The translations under genes and the position numbers were made by a program. From Daphnia carinata (lineage: Eukaryota; Arthropoda; Branchiopoda; Diplostraca; Daphniidae): a stretch of 64,000 nucleotides of DNA. This document shows, in pieces, positions 33,618-43,713 of the stretch (position 1 is the stretch's first letter; the number at the start of each line of letters is the position of its first letter). The DNA is taken from contig NC_081332.1 in NCBI RefSeq assembly GCF_022539665.2, forward strand, positions 6,910,303-6,974,302, written 5' to 3'. Under the pieces are notes generated by a model that was not told the DNA's origin, did not search any database, and saw nothing but the letters and a program-made list of their open reading frames with translations.

Positions 33618-36600
33618 ATGCAAGCGGCTGCATTGCCCTCTTACGAGGCATTCTCCATCAGCCTGGACAAAACCACGCTAAGCGCACGCTGGGTTGAATG
33701 GATTGAAGGTTTCACTGACCTACTGAATATCCTGGGCTACACTGACGATGGAAAAAAAGTATCAGCTCTCAACTACTACGGTGGAGGTGAGCTAAAGAAA
33801 CTGGTCAAAACTCTCAAGGTAAATCCTCAACCTGCGGTAGCCGCTGACCCTGCTCAGAACCAAGCCGCAGTCGCTGCAGAGTCGCTGTTTGATGCAACGG
33901 TTCGGACGATCTCGGCTCATTTTTGCCCAAATGACCACCAGATCTACAACACGTATGTGTTTCGTCAAGCGAAACAGGCAACCGACGAGTCATTAGATGG
34001 ATTCCACATGCGGTTGACTACGCTCGCGTTGGGCTGTGGCTTCACAGATGTTGATCGGGAAATCCTGATTCAGATCATTACGGGCTGCTCAGACCGTAAG
34101 ATACGAGAAATTGGTCTTTCTAAACCAGGCCTGTCTCTGTCTGACCTCCTTCATCGTGGCCGCACGTTAGAGCTAACCAAGGTTCAAGCCACCAATATAG
34201 AGGACCGCTCAACGGAGGCAGTTATAGACGGGCCCAATGAGTCGAAAGTCTACAAGGTTGGTCAACGTGGCACTGGGACATCGAAGCGTGGTGAGCAGTT
34301 CGGGCGGAAAAACGCAGGTCCACGGAATGTTTGTCAGTATTGTGCAAAAGATGACCATGAAAAACTATCTGATTGTCCGGCGAGAGGCAAAGAGTGCTCG
34401 TACTGCGGAAAGCCCAATCATTTTGCTGCGGCATGCTACACTAAACAAAAAGAGAAGAAGGGTCATTCTCGCAGAAACAAAAGTAGTGGCTCAAACGGTG
34501 GTCTGAAAAAAGACGTGCGTCAAGTAACTTTCAGTGCGACAGAAACAGACTCTGGGTCAGACAGCTCGGTCAGTCGGTTAGTCTTCAAAACAGCTGGTGG
34601 CAAGGACTTATTTCCGTCCGTCTCCCTAATACTCTGCAGCCGCAAGATAAATTTCATCGTGGACACGGCTGCCGGACTAACTATCGTCAATTACCGAATG
34701 TACAAACAACTTGGTTCCCCTGCCCTTACCACTGTTAACAGACGTGTGTTTGGGTATGACTCTGTGTGTCCCATCACCCTGCTTGGGAAGTTTAAGTGTG
34801 AAATGCGTGTTGCAAAAAGCTCCCGGTCGTGCTCAGTTGTGATACATGTTGTCCGCTCAACAACGGAACCATGCATTCTGGGATATGAAGCTGCAATGAA
34901 GCTTGGTTGCTTCAAGATGGCTGCATTTGTTGAAAACTCAACAGTTTTCAAAATAGGAAGCCCGTCGCTGTCAATTGGGAAGTACAAAGACGTGCAGGTG
35001 AAGCTACACATTGACCCGTCAGTCAAACCCATAGCACAGCCCCATAGAAGAATACCGTATCACCTACATGGCGCAGTAGAGGCGGAAGTTACACGCCTGT
35101 TAGAGAATGACGTCATTGAAAAAGCGGTGGGCCCAACGCCGTGGATCTCACCCATCCATATGACTCCGAAGAGGGATGAATGGAGGATGGTGGTTGACAT
35201 GCGTTTAGCCAACAAGGCTATCCAGAGAGAACGCCATGTCATGCCGACCATAAGTGACATCATCTCAGATGTTGCAGGCTCCTGTTTCTTCTCAAATATA
35301 GATCTAGTGTCGGCGTACAACCAAGTTGAGCTAGCTCCTGAGTCCCGACACATCACAACGTTTTCAACCCACATAGGGTTGTTCAGATACAAACGGCTTT
35401 TCTTTGGCGTCTCAGCTGCAGCGGAAGTTTTCCACAACCTCATCCGAGAAACACTTAAAGACATTCCAGGCGTTGTTAACCTCAGTGACGATGTTTTAAT
35501 CCATGGTCGGACAAAAGAAGAACATGACCGTAGATATGCTGCGGTACGTCGTGTCTTCCAAGACAAAGGTCTCACGATCAATGAGAAAAAGGGCAAATTC
35601 TGCCAAACACGAGTTAAGTTTGCCGGTATCATCATCGGTGCTGATGGAGTAGAGATTGATCCGGCCAAGCGTCAAGCAGTGCTGGAAGCAGGCCGCCCAC
35701 AGTCCATGTCAGAAGTAAGGAGCTTTCTAGGCCTAACCACGTACTGCTCCAGATTTTTCTCGCGGCGTGCAGATCTGTCTGCACCTCTTCGCCAACTCAC
35801 CTCCAGAAAAGAGTTCGTCTGGTCTGAAGAGTGCGAAAGAGCTTTTCAAGACCTCAAGTCTGCAATCGCAAACCCAAGGAAACTGTCGTACTTCAGATCG
35901 GACCGCCCAACGGAAGTCATCGTGGATGCAAGCCCAATTGGTTTAGGTGCCATCCTTACTCAACTTGACTCTCATGGCGGCCGACATGTGATTGCCTTTG
36001 CTAGTAAAGCCCTAACCCCAACTGAGTCACGTTACTCTCAACTTGAACGAGAAGCCCTGGCCATTGTATGGGGCTGTGAGCAGTTCAAAATATACCTCTT
36101 AGGAGCACCTTTCACAGTTCTTACCGATCATAAACCGTTGGTACCACTGTTCACGAACCCATCTGCCAAGCTGTCTGCGAGACTCGAACGGTGGATGATG
36201 CGACGGCAACAGTTCGATATGCAAGTGACTCATATCGCTGGGAAAGACAATGCAGCCGACTACCTGTCGAGGCACCCACCCCAATCACTAACTGGAGACG
36301 CAAGAGCCACGAAAGCTGCGGAGTTGTATGTCCGAAGGATTAGTAGCTCGAGTTCCCTAACAGCGATCCCAGAACACACGTTTGCGGAGGAAACCCGTAA
36401 AGACAAAGAGCTGCAGCTGGTTGTGAACGCTCTAACTAAGAATTTGTGGCACACCTTGCCAAAACAGGTGCAAGCCTCCTACAATCTCGTCAAGCAGGAA
36501 CTCACAACGACTTCTGATGGCATACTTCTTCGAGGTCTACGGATTGTGGTGCCAAAGTCACTTCAAGAACGTGTCGTCCAACTTGCACACCTTGGGCATC

Positions 36601-37994
36601 AAGGCATCGATCGCAGTAAGAGGCTACTAAGGTCTAAAGTGTGGTTCCCTGGAATGAATGCGGCCGTGGAAAACTTAGTGAACGCATGCTTTCCATGCCA
36701 AGCGGTGACGGCGAAAGCATCAAGAGAACCATTGCAAATGTCAACACTACCAGATCACCCGTGGCAAGCAGCATCGGTTGATTTCTACACCACATCCAGC
36801 GGTGGGGAAATCCTGGTCCTCATTGACGATTTCTCCAGGTTCCCAGTAGTTGGTCATGTACGAAGTACGAGCGCAACTCACGTACTCCCCACGCTTCAAG
36901 CAACGTTTGCAATGTTTGGGAATCCTGAGACGATCCGCTCGGATAACGGCCCTCCTTTCAACAGTCAAAAGTTCGAGGAGTTTTGCAAAGATCGAGGGAT
37001 TCATCATCGGAAAATCACACCCCAATGGCCGGAAGCAAATGGCCTAGTTGAGCGCTTCATGAGGACGCTCAGTAAGGTAATTCGAACTGCAGCAATAGAA
37101 AAGAAAGACTGGAAAGTAGAAGTGGAGACGTTCTTAGCAAACTATCGACTAACTCCTCACCCAGCAACCGGTGTCTCGCCCGCTGACCTTATGTTTCGCC
37201 ACTCACCTCGGCAGCTGCTTCCAGAACTCAAGCGTAGGGACGCGCTTTACAAGTCAAAACTAAAGGCATACGCAGACTCACGAAGGAATGTATGCGTCTC
37301 TGGTCTGAAAACGGGGGATAAAGTCCTACTAAAGAGGCCCACCAAGCTACTCAACAAGGCAGAGAGCCGTTATGAGCTGGAACCGTACCGAGTAGTCCGC
37401 GTCAAAGGATCGTGCATCACGGCAGTTAACTCAAAGTTGACAGTGTGCCGAAACAGCAGCTACTTCAAGAAGATGTCATCCAATGTCCCGCACCTGCGTA
37501 GCAGCCAGCTGTCTACTACCAAGCCGACGCGGCAACAGACCGAACGATCCAGGATACTTACTGGCAGCTCCGTCGCTCACGTATCACCCCAAGGACCAAC
37601 TATGCTTGCTCAAACACCAAATCCAGCCGACTCATCTCTAACACTGGGTCGAGCGGGGCCTGTCTCCCCCCAGCAGTCATCTAGGCCCCCGAGTTGTATG
37701 CAAAATGCACACCCCCAGTCAGAGATGGCAACAGAAGTGGTCGTACCTAATGACTCAGACAGAGTGGAAGGTTCTAGCGAACTCGAAGAACCAGGCAGCC
37801 CACTCGTGGCTGCTCAACAACCAGGGATGGCAGCTGAAACTACTACTCCGGACAGCCCAAGCAGTGGAGTTGCCTTTCATGGATTTGAGATGTCAGAGCG
37901 CGCACAAACAGCGGGAGCAGAAAGAAATCCTGTTGTGACGAGATCAGGCCGTACGAGTAGGCGACCGGGTTATCTGACTCAAGACTTTTTGTAA
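33618..37994 (+). CDS. gag-pol polyprotein of the mag-like gypsy element (1,458 aa)
   Basis: Start taken as ATG 33618; the frame is open 12 bases earlier, but only from GTG. Order: capsid-like region (residues 1-200); two CCHC knuckles (CQYCAKDDHEKLSDC from residue 239, CSYCGKPNHFAAAC from 260); protease with FIVDTAAGLTIV (Asp 349; DTAAG in place of the usual DTGA/DSGA); RT with ITTFSTHIGLFRYKRLFFGV and the SDD box (Asp 624); RNase H (VIVDASPIGLGAIL, LEREALAIVWG, LTDHKPL); integrase zinc finger (HLGHQGIDRSKRLL, CFPC), core VDFY, IRSDNGPPF (Asp 1109) and EANGLVERF, then a C-terminal domain and a Ser/Pro/Thr-rich tail. Gag and pol are fused with no frameshift or stop. The RT pattern and SDD are usual in the mag/SURL lineage. 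It copies element RNA to DNA and integrates it. Confidence 0.93.
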   Translation: MQAAALPSYEAFSISLDKTTLSARWVEWIEGFTDLLNILGYTDDGKKVSALNYYGGGELKKLVKTLKVNPQPAVAADPAQNQAAVAAESLFDATVRTISAHFCPNDHQIYNTYVFRQAKQATDESLDGFHMRLTTLALGCGFTDVDREILIQIITGCSDRKIREIGLSKPGLSLSDLLHRGRTLELTKVQATNIEDRSTEAVIDGPNESKVYKVGQRGTGTSKRGEQFGRKNAGPRNVCQYCAKDDHEKLSDCPARGKECSYCGKPNHFAAACYTKQKEKKGHSRRNKSSGSNGGLKKDVRQVTFSATETDSGSDSSVSRLVFKTAGGKDLFPSVSLILCSRKINFIVDTAAGLTIVNYRMYKQLGSPALTTVNRRVFGYDSVCPITLLGKFKCEMRVAKSSRSCSVVIHVVRSTTEPCILGYEAAMKLGCFKMAAFVENSTVFKIGSPSLSIGKYKDVQVKLHIDPSVKPIAQPHRRIPYHLHGAVEAEVTRLLENDVIEKAVGPTPWISPIHMTPKRDEWRMVVDMRLANKAIQRERHVMPTISDIISDVAGSCFFSNIDLVSAYNQVELAPESRHITTFSTHIGLFRYKRLFFGVSAAAEVFHNLIRETLKDIPGVVNLSDDVLIHGRTKEEHDRRYAAVRRVFQDKGLTINEKKGKFCQTRVKFAGIIIGADGVEIDPAKRQAVLEAGRPQSMSEVRSFLGLTTYCSRFFSRRADLSAPLRQLTSRKEFVWSEECERAFQDLKSAIANPRKLSYFRSDRPTEVIVDASPIGLGAILTQLDSHGGRHVIAFASKALTPTESRYSQLEREALAIVWGCEQFKIYLLGAPFTVLTDHKPLVPLFTNPSAKLSARLERWMMRRQQFDMQVTHIAGKDNAADYLSRHPPQSLTGDARATKAAELYVRRISSSSSLTAIPEHTFAEETRKDKELQLVVNALTKNLWHTLPKQVQASYNLVKQELTTTSDGILLRGLRIVVPKSLQERVVQLAHLGHQGIDRSKRLLRSKVWFPGMNAAVENLVNACFPCQAVTAKASREPLQMSTLPDHPWQAASVDFYTTSSGGEILVLIDDFSRFPVVGHVRSTSATHVLPTLQATFAMFGNPETIRSDNGPPFNSQKFEEFCKDRGIHHRKITPQWPEANGLVERFMRTLSKVIRTAAIEKKDWKVEVETFLANYRLTPHPATGVSPADLMFRHSPRQLLPELKRRDALYKSKLKAYADSRRNVCVSGLKTGDKVLLKRPTKLLNKAESRYELEPYRVVRVKGSCITAVNSKLTVCRNSSYFKKMSSNVPHLRSSQLSTTKPTRQQTERSRILTGSSVAHVSPQGPTMLAQTPNPADSSLTLGRAGPVSPQQSSRPPSCMQNAHPQSEMATEVVVPNDSDRVEGSSELEEPGSPLVAAQQPGMAAETTTPDSPSSGVAFHGFEMSERAQTAGAERNPVVTRSGRTSRRPGYLTQDFL

Positions 37995-38184
37995 GAGGAA
38001 TGCGAAGGGAAATTAAAACTCAGGAAAATGATGGTTATGTGTGTAATCCCCTTGTGAACGTGTTGTATCTCCTTCTCTTTCTCCACATGTCCGTCTCGAT
38101 TTCTGTTTCGATCTCATTGCTGTCGCCATACTCAATCTGTCACACTCAGTGTCCTTAATCCGTCCTGTGTTAGTTTTGAAGGGA

Positions 38185-38369
38185 TGTAGTGTTCTGGGCT
38201 GTCGACAGGTGGCAAGTCGAGATGGAGAAGAGAGACCGGTGTGTATCGGGCGGGCAGTGAGGGACGAGGCTAGAGACAGTGTGGTTGTCTCAGTTAGCTG
38301 TGCAATACACAGAAGTTTATCCAGCAACATCGTGGTACGTTTAATTACAAAACCTTTCGGACTATTACA
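38185..38369 (+). repeat. 3' LTR (185 bp)
   Basis: Identical to the 5' LTR; preceded by TTTTGAAGGGA, a short purine-rich tract, and followed by the AAATCA target duplication. Confidence 0.95.
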
Positions 38370-38375
38370 AAATCA

Positions 38376-38740
38376 TACATGGGTTTCCGTCCTCAACGAC
38401 CAGACCACGATGTAGCAAAACAATTTTCGATGTAACTAGAAGTATCACTTAAACATGTGAAAGTTCAAAAGTTACTTCAAAATCGTACGATCGTGTCTTC
38501 TAACGTCGCTCTGTGGCATTGAACCACCAAGCTTCCGGTTGGAGAGGGGAAAATGCCTTGCCAACAGTGTTCATGGGTATTAACTCATATTTTTATCACA
38601 ACCTTTTCAATCCTACGCGCCGGCAAACGCTGTCATGGATGAACAGCAAAAGAAAATCTGTAAATATGACACCGGGCTTTTGATTTAAAATGGCGCGACA
38701 GTGAAAGAGCGGGGCGCTGATTGCGTTAGCAGTATTTTTG
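38376..38740. other. No gene seen
   Basis: Unassigned. A GGTTCAATGCC B-box-like word appears on the minus strand near 38.53 kb without a convincing A box. Confidence 0.35.
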
Positions 38741-38744
38741 TCAT

Positions 38745-39110
38745 TCTAAAGAAAACGGAGGGACACCGACCCATTATCAATCTTCAGAGTTGAAAAATTT
38801 CTTTTCGAGCAACCCTTTAAGGTGAAAGGTATTAAACCCATGAAAAACACTATTAAAAAGAAAGATTAGCTAGGAAAACTTGACTTGAAAGACGCCTTGC
38901 TAAACGTGACGGATTTCGGAGGTCATAGGAAATTCCTACAATTCTTTTCGAAAGACATGCGTTACGAATTCATTATCCTTCCATTCGATTTGAACGCCGT
39001 ACCCTTGGGCATTCAGAAAACTTTTAAGAGTAGTGGTCGCATACCTTAGAAGGAATGGGCTACGCCTATTCATCCAAACCATAAGCCAAACTTTCGTTGT
39101 TTTTGACTTA
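38745..39110 (+). pseudogene. DIRS-like reverse transcriptase relic
   Basis: With frame repair by eye, the region encodes GHRPIINLQS, LGKLDLKDALLNVTDFGGHR, KFLQFFSKDMRYEFIILPF and a following LGIQKTFKS stretch. The GHRKFL.F..K..YEF..LPF pattern with LDLKDA is that of DIRS/Ngaro tyrosine-recombinase retroelements rather than gypsy. There is at least one stop (after KKKD), and the YLDD box is not present. No tyrosine recombinase was seen nearby. Confidence 0.65.
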
Positions 39111-39128
39111 TAATAATAATAATAATAA
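39109..39128. repeat. (TAA)n microsatellite
   Basis: About six to seven TAA units, followed by AAATA-rich sequence. Confidence 0.8.
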
Positions 39129-39129
39129 A

Positions 39130-40920
39130 TACAACCGTAAATAAATAAATATAAATAGACTTAGTCATCAATACGGTTACCATGAATTTCATTCTCCCAA
39201 GAGAAAGATTTCTTAATTTCAGTGCAAGCATGCTCTGAAGGAAAGTTTAATGGTCTTAACCGAAATCATTTGCTTACTTATTTCTTCCCTTAACACCTCA
39301 TCATAGGTGAAGTGGGAAAAAGAAAATGATCTCCTCATTATTCCAGTTTTCAAATGACGGGTAGGCTGAGCATGAGGATTGACGTGAAAAACCCTTTATC
39401 AGATGCTTACGTTCTTTCTTTCGATCGCGAAACCTTATTCAGCTTGTCTGCAGAAATTGAGAATACAAGTGTTACCAAAAGCGCGCCACAGCTGGTCATT
39501 GGGATTCATCACGTAAGCCATGTGATTTTCAGCAAAAAAACAACAATTCTTAATGCCCAACGTCGAGCTTGAAACCATAACCCTGAGATGACGATTCTCA
39601 TACTCTACTGACCAAGTGCACTTCCTGTAGTACAATTGATTATAGAAATCAATCTTGTATGTAAACATGACACCGTTTCCACTATGTTTTTGAGAAACCA
39701 TTCTCTGTTGATATGCTAATTCGCAAGACAGGAGCTACAACCAGTAAATAAAACAGATTTTGTTTTAGGTATAAGAAATCATTGTGTGAATAATTGTTAA
39801 CTGACATACCTCTGTAGAAAAAACTAATAGTAAATCATTCATGAGCATCGAAGAAAAATTTAAGTTGTTGTGTCCACAAAAGTGAAACTTCATTGTCATG
39901 TAAATTTCGTTCCACAGTGACTTCTTTTCAATTCTTTTGGCCTTGGTCAAGAATACCCTTTAGTTGGACTTCGTTTGTTAAGGCCTTTAACCCTGCTGCC
40001 CACTTTGGTGAATGAAAAGAAAAGTGCCTGTATCGACTCCAGCTTCTCCGAGTTTCTCTCTTATTCATCGGCCGTGTGTTGAACGTGTGACGGGCTTGTA
40101 ACATCATTTAGAGCTGATAAACATGAAATGGTTGTTAGTCTCGTTTCTTAGCGGAACTATCTTAAACAGGTAAAATTTAATACACTGGACGGGGAATGTT
40201 GCTGGATTTTTGCGACCTAGGTTTGCCAAGCAGAAATGAGACCTGAAATTCTGAGATATTAATTGATTGTAGTTGAATGGATGCTACTTTACCGCCTATT
40301 AACATTGATGTCAGTGGCATCAGTGTAGCTGTTTTTCTTGACATCTTAATAAGAGTCGGTTGATTGGTCGATGAAGCATTAAAAACGCTAGTAAAATCGA
40401 ATGGTCCCATATTGCACTGTTTCTAGGTGGATTTTGGTTGCAGATTTCTTCATCACTCTCACTACTGGAGGGTATCTTCCTACGGCTGCTATAATGCGGT
40501 TGGACTACCCCTCGTGGGATTCCCGTGTGTGATCCTTATCCCGTTTTGTGAAGTGTTGGATCTGCCTCGATCGAGCCCAACTGAAATAAAGTGTAAGTAA
40601 ACGAGAGTATTTGTACTTTTTGTTTATGTTGTGGGGCGTACACCGATCGGTAACTCAACTTGAAGCTAGAAGGAATTGACTTTTTTTTTCTTGAACGAAT
40701 AGTTCCTTTAGCTGGATAACACATTTTAGGCAATGAACCAACCTACAATGGTTACAAGAACACGCCATTAGCCTCAACATAAAGTTCATCCTGTAAGCAA
40801 ACGGCCATTTAGCTCTTAACATCGTTTATTCAACGCAGTTGTCAAAAAGGCCAATCGAGAAATACCTAGAATTTTTAACGACGAGCTTTGGGTTATATAT
40901 CACGAATCCCCAGTCACGGT
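39130..40920. other. Mostly unassigned; one possible signal-peptide exon
   Basis: At 40133-40169, ATG opens MKWLLVSFLSGTILN and is followed by GGTAAAAT, a good splice donor. This looks like a secretory first exon. No convincing second exon was found, so it is only a candidate. The rest holds short frames without recognisable content. Confidence 0.25.
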
Positions 40921-40927
40921 AGTATCA

Positions 40928-41347
40928 ATGGAGCACCTATTCAGGAGCTTCATCGATTCCATCTTCGATCATGCTCAACAGCTTCAACTGTTTCAGACCA
41001 TCAACCTGTCAGGTGTTGCCGATAACGGAGCGCATTTCATTAGCTTTAGCAACTTTCCAAACTTTCTCGTAGTAGCCGCTGACATCGAACCATTACTGGA
41101 TCGTTCCGTGGAACGTTTCACAGTAACCTTCGATATTCCACCATTTACAATTAGCCTGACACGGCCTAGCACACATAGTACTTTCGATCCTTCACTTCCT
41201 CAAAAGAGATATATCCGTTTGACGCCCAATTACACACCCTCAAGTCAAGTAGAAAACTCGCTTCCATTTTACGATCTAAAGGGGTACGCATCTAAAAGAT
41301 GGTTCCTTTACACCTATGAGGTCGAGGAAGCAATTTTTAATGAGTAG
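40928..41347 (+). CDS. Unassigned ORF, 139 aa
   Basis: ATG at 40928 to TAG. It starts MEHLFRSFIDSIFDHAQQLQ and is rich in Phe, Ser, Leu and Thr with alternating hydrophobic stretches (HFISFSNFPNFLVVAADIEP). Charged aromatic residues lie near the C-terminus (KRWFLYTYEVEEA). No signal peptide or membrane segment. A further coding-like stretch, with breaks, continues to about 41680 (SIDQLIKEIGVVNKGPITPL). Base composition is less AT-rich than its surroundings. I do not recognise it. It could be an exon of a host gene or part of an old viral or element gene. Confidence 0.3.
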   Translation: MEHLFRSFIDSIFDHAQQLQLFQTINLSGVADNGAHFISFSNFPNFLVVAADIEPLLDRSVERFTVTFDIPPFTISLTRPSTHSTFDPSLPQKRYIRLTPNYTPSSQVENSLPFYDLKGYASKRWFLYTYEVEEAIFNE

Positions 41348-41689
41348 CAAAATTTCCTAATCCCCTTTGCCCCAGCACAACAGATGGCCGTCCCCCATTA
41401 CCACGTATCGTTAGCAAAACGACCAAACACGGTCTTGTAGGTGACGAAAGAAAGCAAGTATAAAGCAAGGTTCCGACAAATAACTCGCACTTGAAGCATC
41501 GATCAGCTAATTAAGGAGATCGGTGTAGTAAACAAGGGACCTATAACACCTCTTCACGATTTCGTAGACAATCACACCACAGATGAAAAGCACACGACAT
41601 TCAGTGAAAGCCTAGCAAGAAATTTAATTTCTAGCATTTCATATATTTCTCCGTCCACTATCCACTCATTCTTAGAATAAGTCAACCGT

Positions 41690-42190
41690 TTCACATAGGA
41701 CATTTTTTTACATTCCACCATCAAATACCAGTACTCCATCGGCAAACATTCCCTCAAACAAGCTCTATTATACCACAGACGCCATCAATATTTTCGACCT
41801 TTTTGACAGTTTTTCTGAATCGACAGTATCACTACAGGGCTGAACCAGCATAGATACGCTATCGACGGAGAGTGCGGCGGGGTTCGCAACTGGAAACAGG
41901 TAGACTACCACTGTATTTGTGAGGCCCGTAGGGAGGCCTGCTTTTTTATATATATAATTGATGTAAATGTAGGCCGCTAGGGGCGTTGTTCAACAGAGCT
42001 TTCTTAGTGGAAGATATCTTCAAGTACCGCCTGTTCAATCATTCTTTTTAGTACAAGCAGAGGTCTTGTGATATTTCTCGCTTCAATAGAATGCTAGTGT
42101 AAATCGCCTGATTTTTTACGCCCCACAAAGTGTAACACAGATAAAAGTTAATATGTTTAAAATCAAACTAACAATTACCAAAGAGAAATC
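41690..42190. other. No gene seen
   Basis: Mixed sequence with a TATATATA run near 41.95 kb, ending where gypsy similarity starts on the minus strand. Confidence 0.4.
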
Positions 42191-42408
42191 TGTGTTGAAA
42201 ACCTTTTTGTTAGGCCCTTCTTCTTTATCTGCCGTCAAACTAGCACCAGATCGCCAACATTCAGCTGAATTGCAGCTTGGCGACGGGCATCTGTCAACCG
42301 CCTACTTCACTCTTGTTTGCATTTTATTCTCTCCCTTACTGCTTCCCTCAAAGCAGCCACTCTGAGTGTAAAGTCGCGATGTGTCTCCTGCCTATATTCT
42401 GGCCAGTA

Positions 42409-43713
42409 GGGGAGGTAGGGCGTGGTTGGAACACAAAACTGATTTTTGTTCCGTACGCTTACAAAAATCGTCCAACTTGACTAAAAACTATATAGATTTG
42501 TAGCCAGTTATCTCAGCTACATAATGGTATTTTTTTTTGGGTGGTGTCAGCAAAGATAAACATCTGCTATGTGTGAAAAACTGGAGGTACCCCAAGATGT
42601 TTCAATTGCCAATTCTACTCGGCAATTGAAACAGTGCGTCTGGGCAATTGAAACGTGGGTTTTCCCATAAGAGAGTTCCCGGTTTAATGAAGAAACTAAA
42701 ACGACGATATCTCAGAATCTGGGATACGTATTTTAATGAATTTTTTACAGAAATACAAAGAATTAGGATCTTTATTTTTTAAGATATTTTATAACTTTCT
42801 ATAGTAACTAAATATTATTTAATGAATTTTGGTAGTTTTCTGAATTAGGTTCAGAATACCGTTAGTAATCCAAAGAACGGTTAATAGTATGGAGATCAAA
42901 TTTTTATAATCGAATATGGAATGCCCAGCCTTATATCATAATTGTTGTTAATGTCGGTAATTTAATTTTTAAAATTTTATTTCTTTAATCAACGCTGTAA
43001 ATAAAAACAAAACATTATGGCAGACGATAAGTGTCAGCTACCCAGCAGACGATAAGTGTCAGCCACCCAGCAGACGATATGCGTTGATGTGCATTATTTA
43101 CTTTTAAGTAGCTGGAATAGGAAAACAAGGTAGCTAAATTTTTTTCAAAACAACTAGAGGAACTTTAGCAGTAAACTCTTTGACATTTTTTTCGTCACCA
43201 CAAAAAATACACAACAACATTCAAAAACAAATTGAAAAAAAAACTCTGCTAATATGCTGCGAAGGGCTATAGCACCGTTGCCAGACTGCAGTAGCAGAGA
43301 CGCGCATACGAAAGGGTCGCAATTGGAACAAGGTGTTCCAATTGCCCCTAGCATGGGTCTTCACGGAGTTTTAATGTTTATAGGGGATAAAATTTAGCTA
43401 GGAAAAAATTAATATTATCAATTTATAGCTTAATAAACGATGAATGATTCAAGACCTTTTTTAATGATTTCCTCCATCGTTTTATGTGTGAAAATGAAAA
43501 AATTGTCTGGGCAAAAACTACAAATGGACAGTCAAAAAACAACTTTCTGGGATAACTCAAAAACTTTTAGAGTCTAAAGCCTCCAATTTTTTCTGATTAT
43601 GTACAACCCTAATTCGCGTTAGCTCAAATTTTTTAAACTAAACCTCTTACATACTTGAAGTGGTAGAATTTTTGTTTCAATTGCCGTGCGTTCCAATTGC
43701 GCCCTACCTCCCC
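42409..43713. mobile_element. 1,305-bp TA-flanked non-autonomous element
   Basis: The ends are inverted: GGGGAGGTAGGGCG at 42409 and CGCCCTACCTCCCC ending at 43713. TA lies directly outside both (42407-42408 and 43714-43715). The flanks are the two halves of a gypsy integrase whose uninterrupted version exists at 28.04 kb, so the empty site is known: GAAAATGCGTATGAATGGCC there, AAAAATGCGCTT-TA-CTGGCC here. The interior repeats CAATTGGAAC/GTTCCAATTG and CAATTGAAAC words as inverted pairs (42.60-42.65, 43.32-43.35 and 43.68-43.70 kb). No transposase frame is visible. Confidence 0.85.
43019..43082. repeat. Short tandem repeat inside the 1.3-kb element
   Basis: CAGACGATAAGTGTCAGC followed by TACCCAG or CACCCAG is repeated about 2.5 times with a 25-base period. 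Confidence 0.8.

Larger units (their letters stand above)
33387..38369 (+). mobile_element. Intact mag-like Ty3/gypsy retrotransposon (4,983 bp)
   Basis: Two 185-bp LTRs (33387-33571 and 38185-38369) appear identical base for base. Both begin TGTAGTG and end ATTACA. AAATCA lies directly outside each end (33381-33386 and 38370-38375), so the target duplication is intact. TGGCGACGAAGACGAG follows the 5' LTR as the primer-binding site; the matching tRNA was not identified. One uninterrupted gag-pol ORF fills the interior. Identical LTRs plus an open ORF indicate a very recent, possibly still active insertion. Confidence 0.95.

Noticed and set aside
34222-37047. Minus-strand frames inside the intact gypsy
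   Set aside because: Shadows of the 1,458-codon gag-pol ORF.
38490-38560. tRNA-derived SINE on the minus strand
   Set aside because: Only a B-box-like GGTTCAATGCC word was seen; no A box at the right distance.
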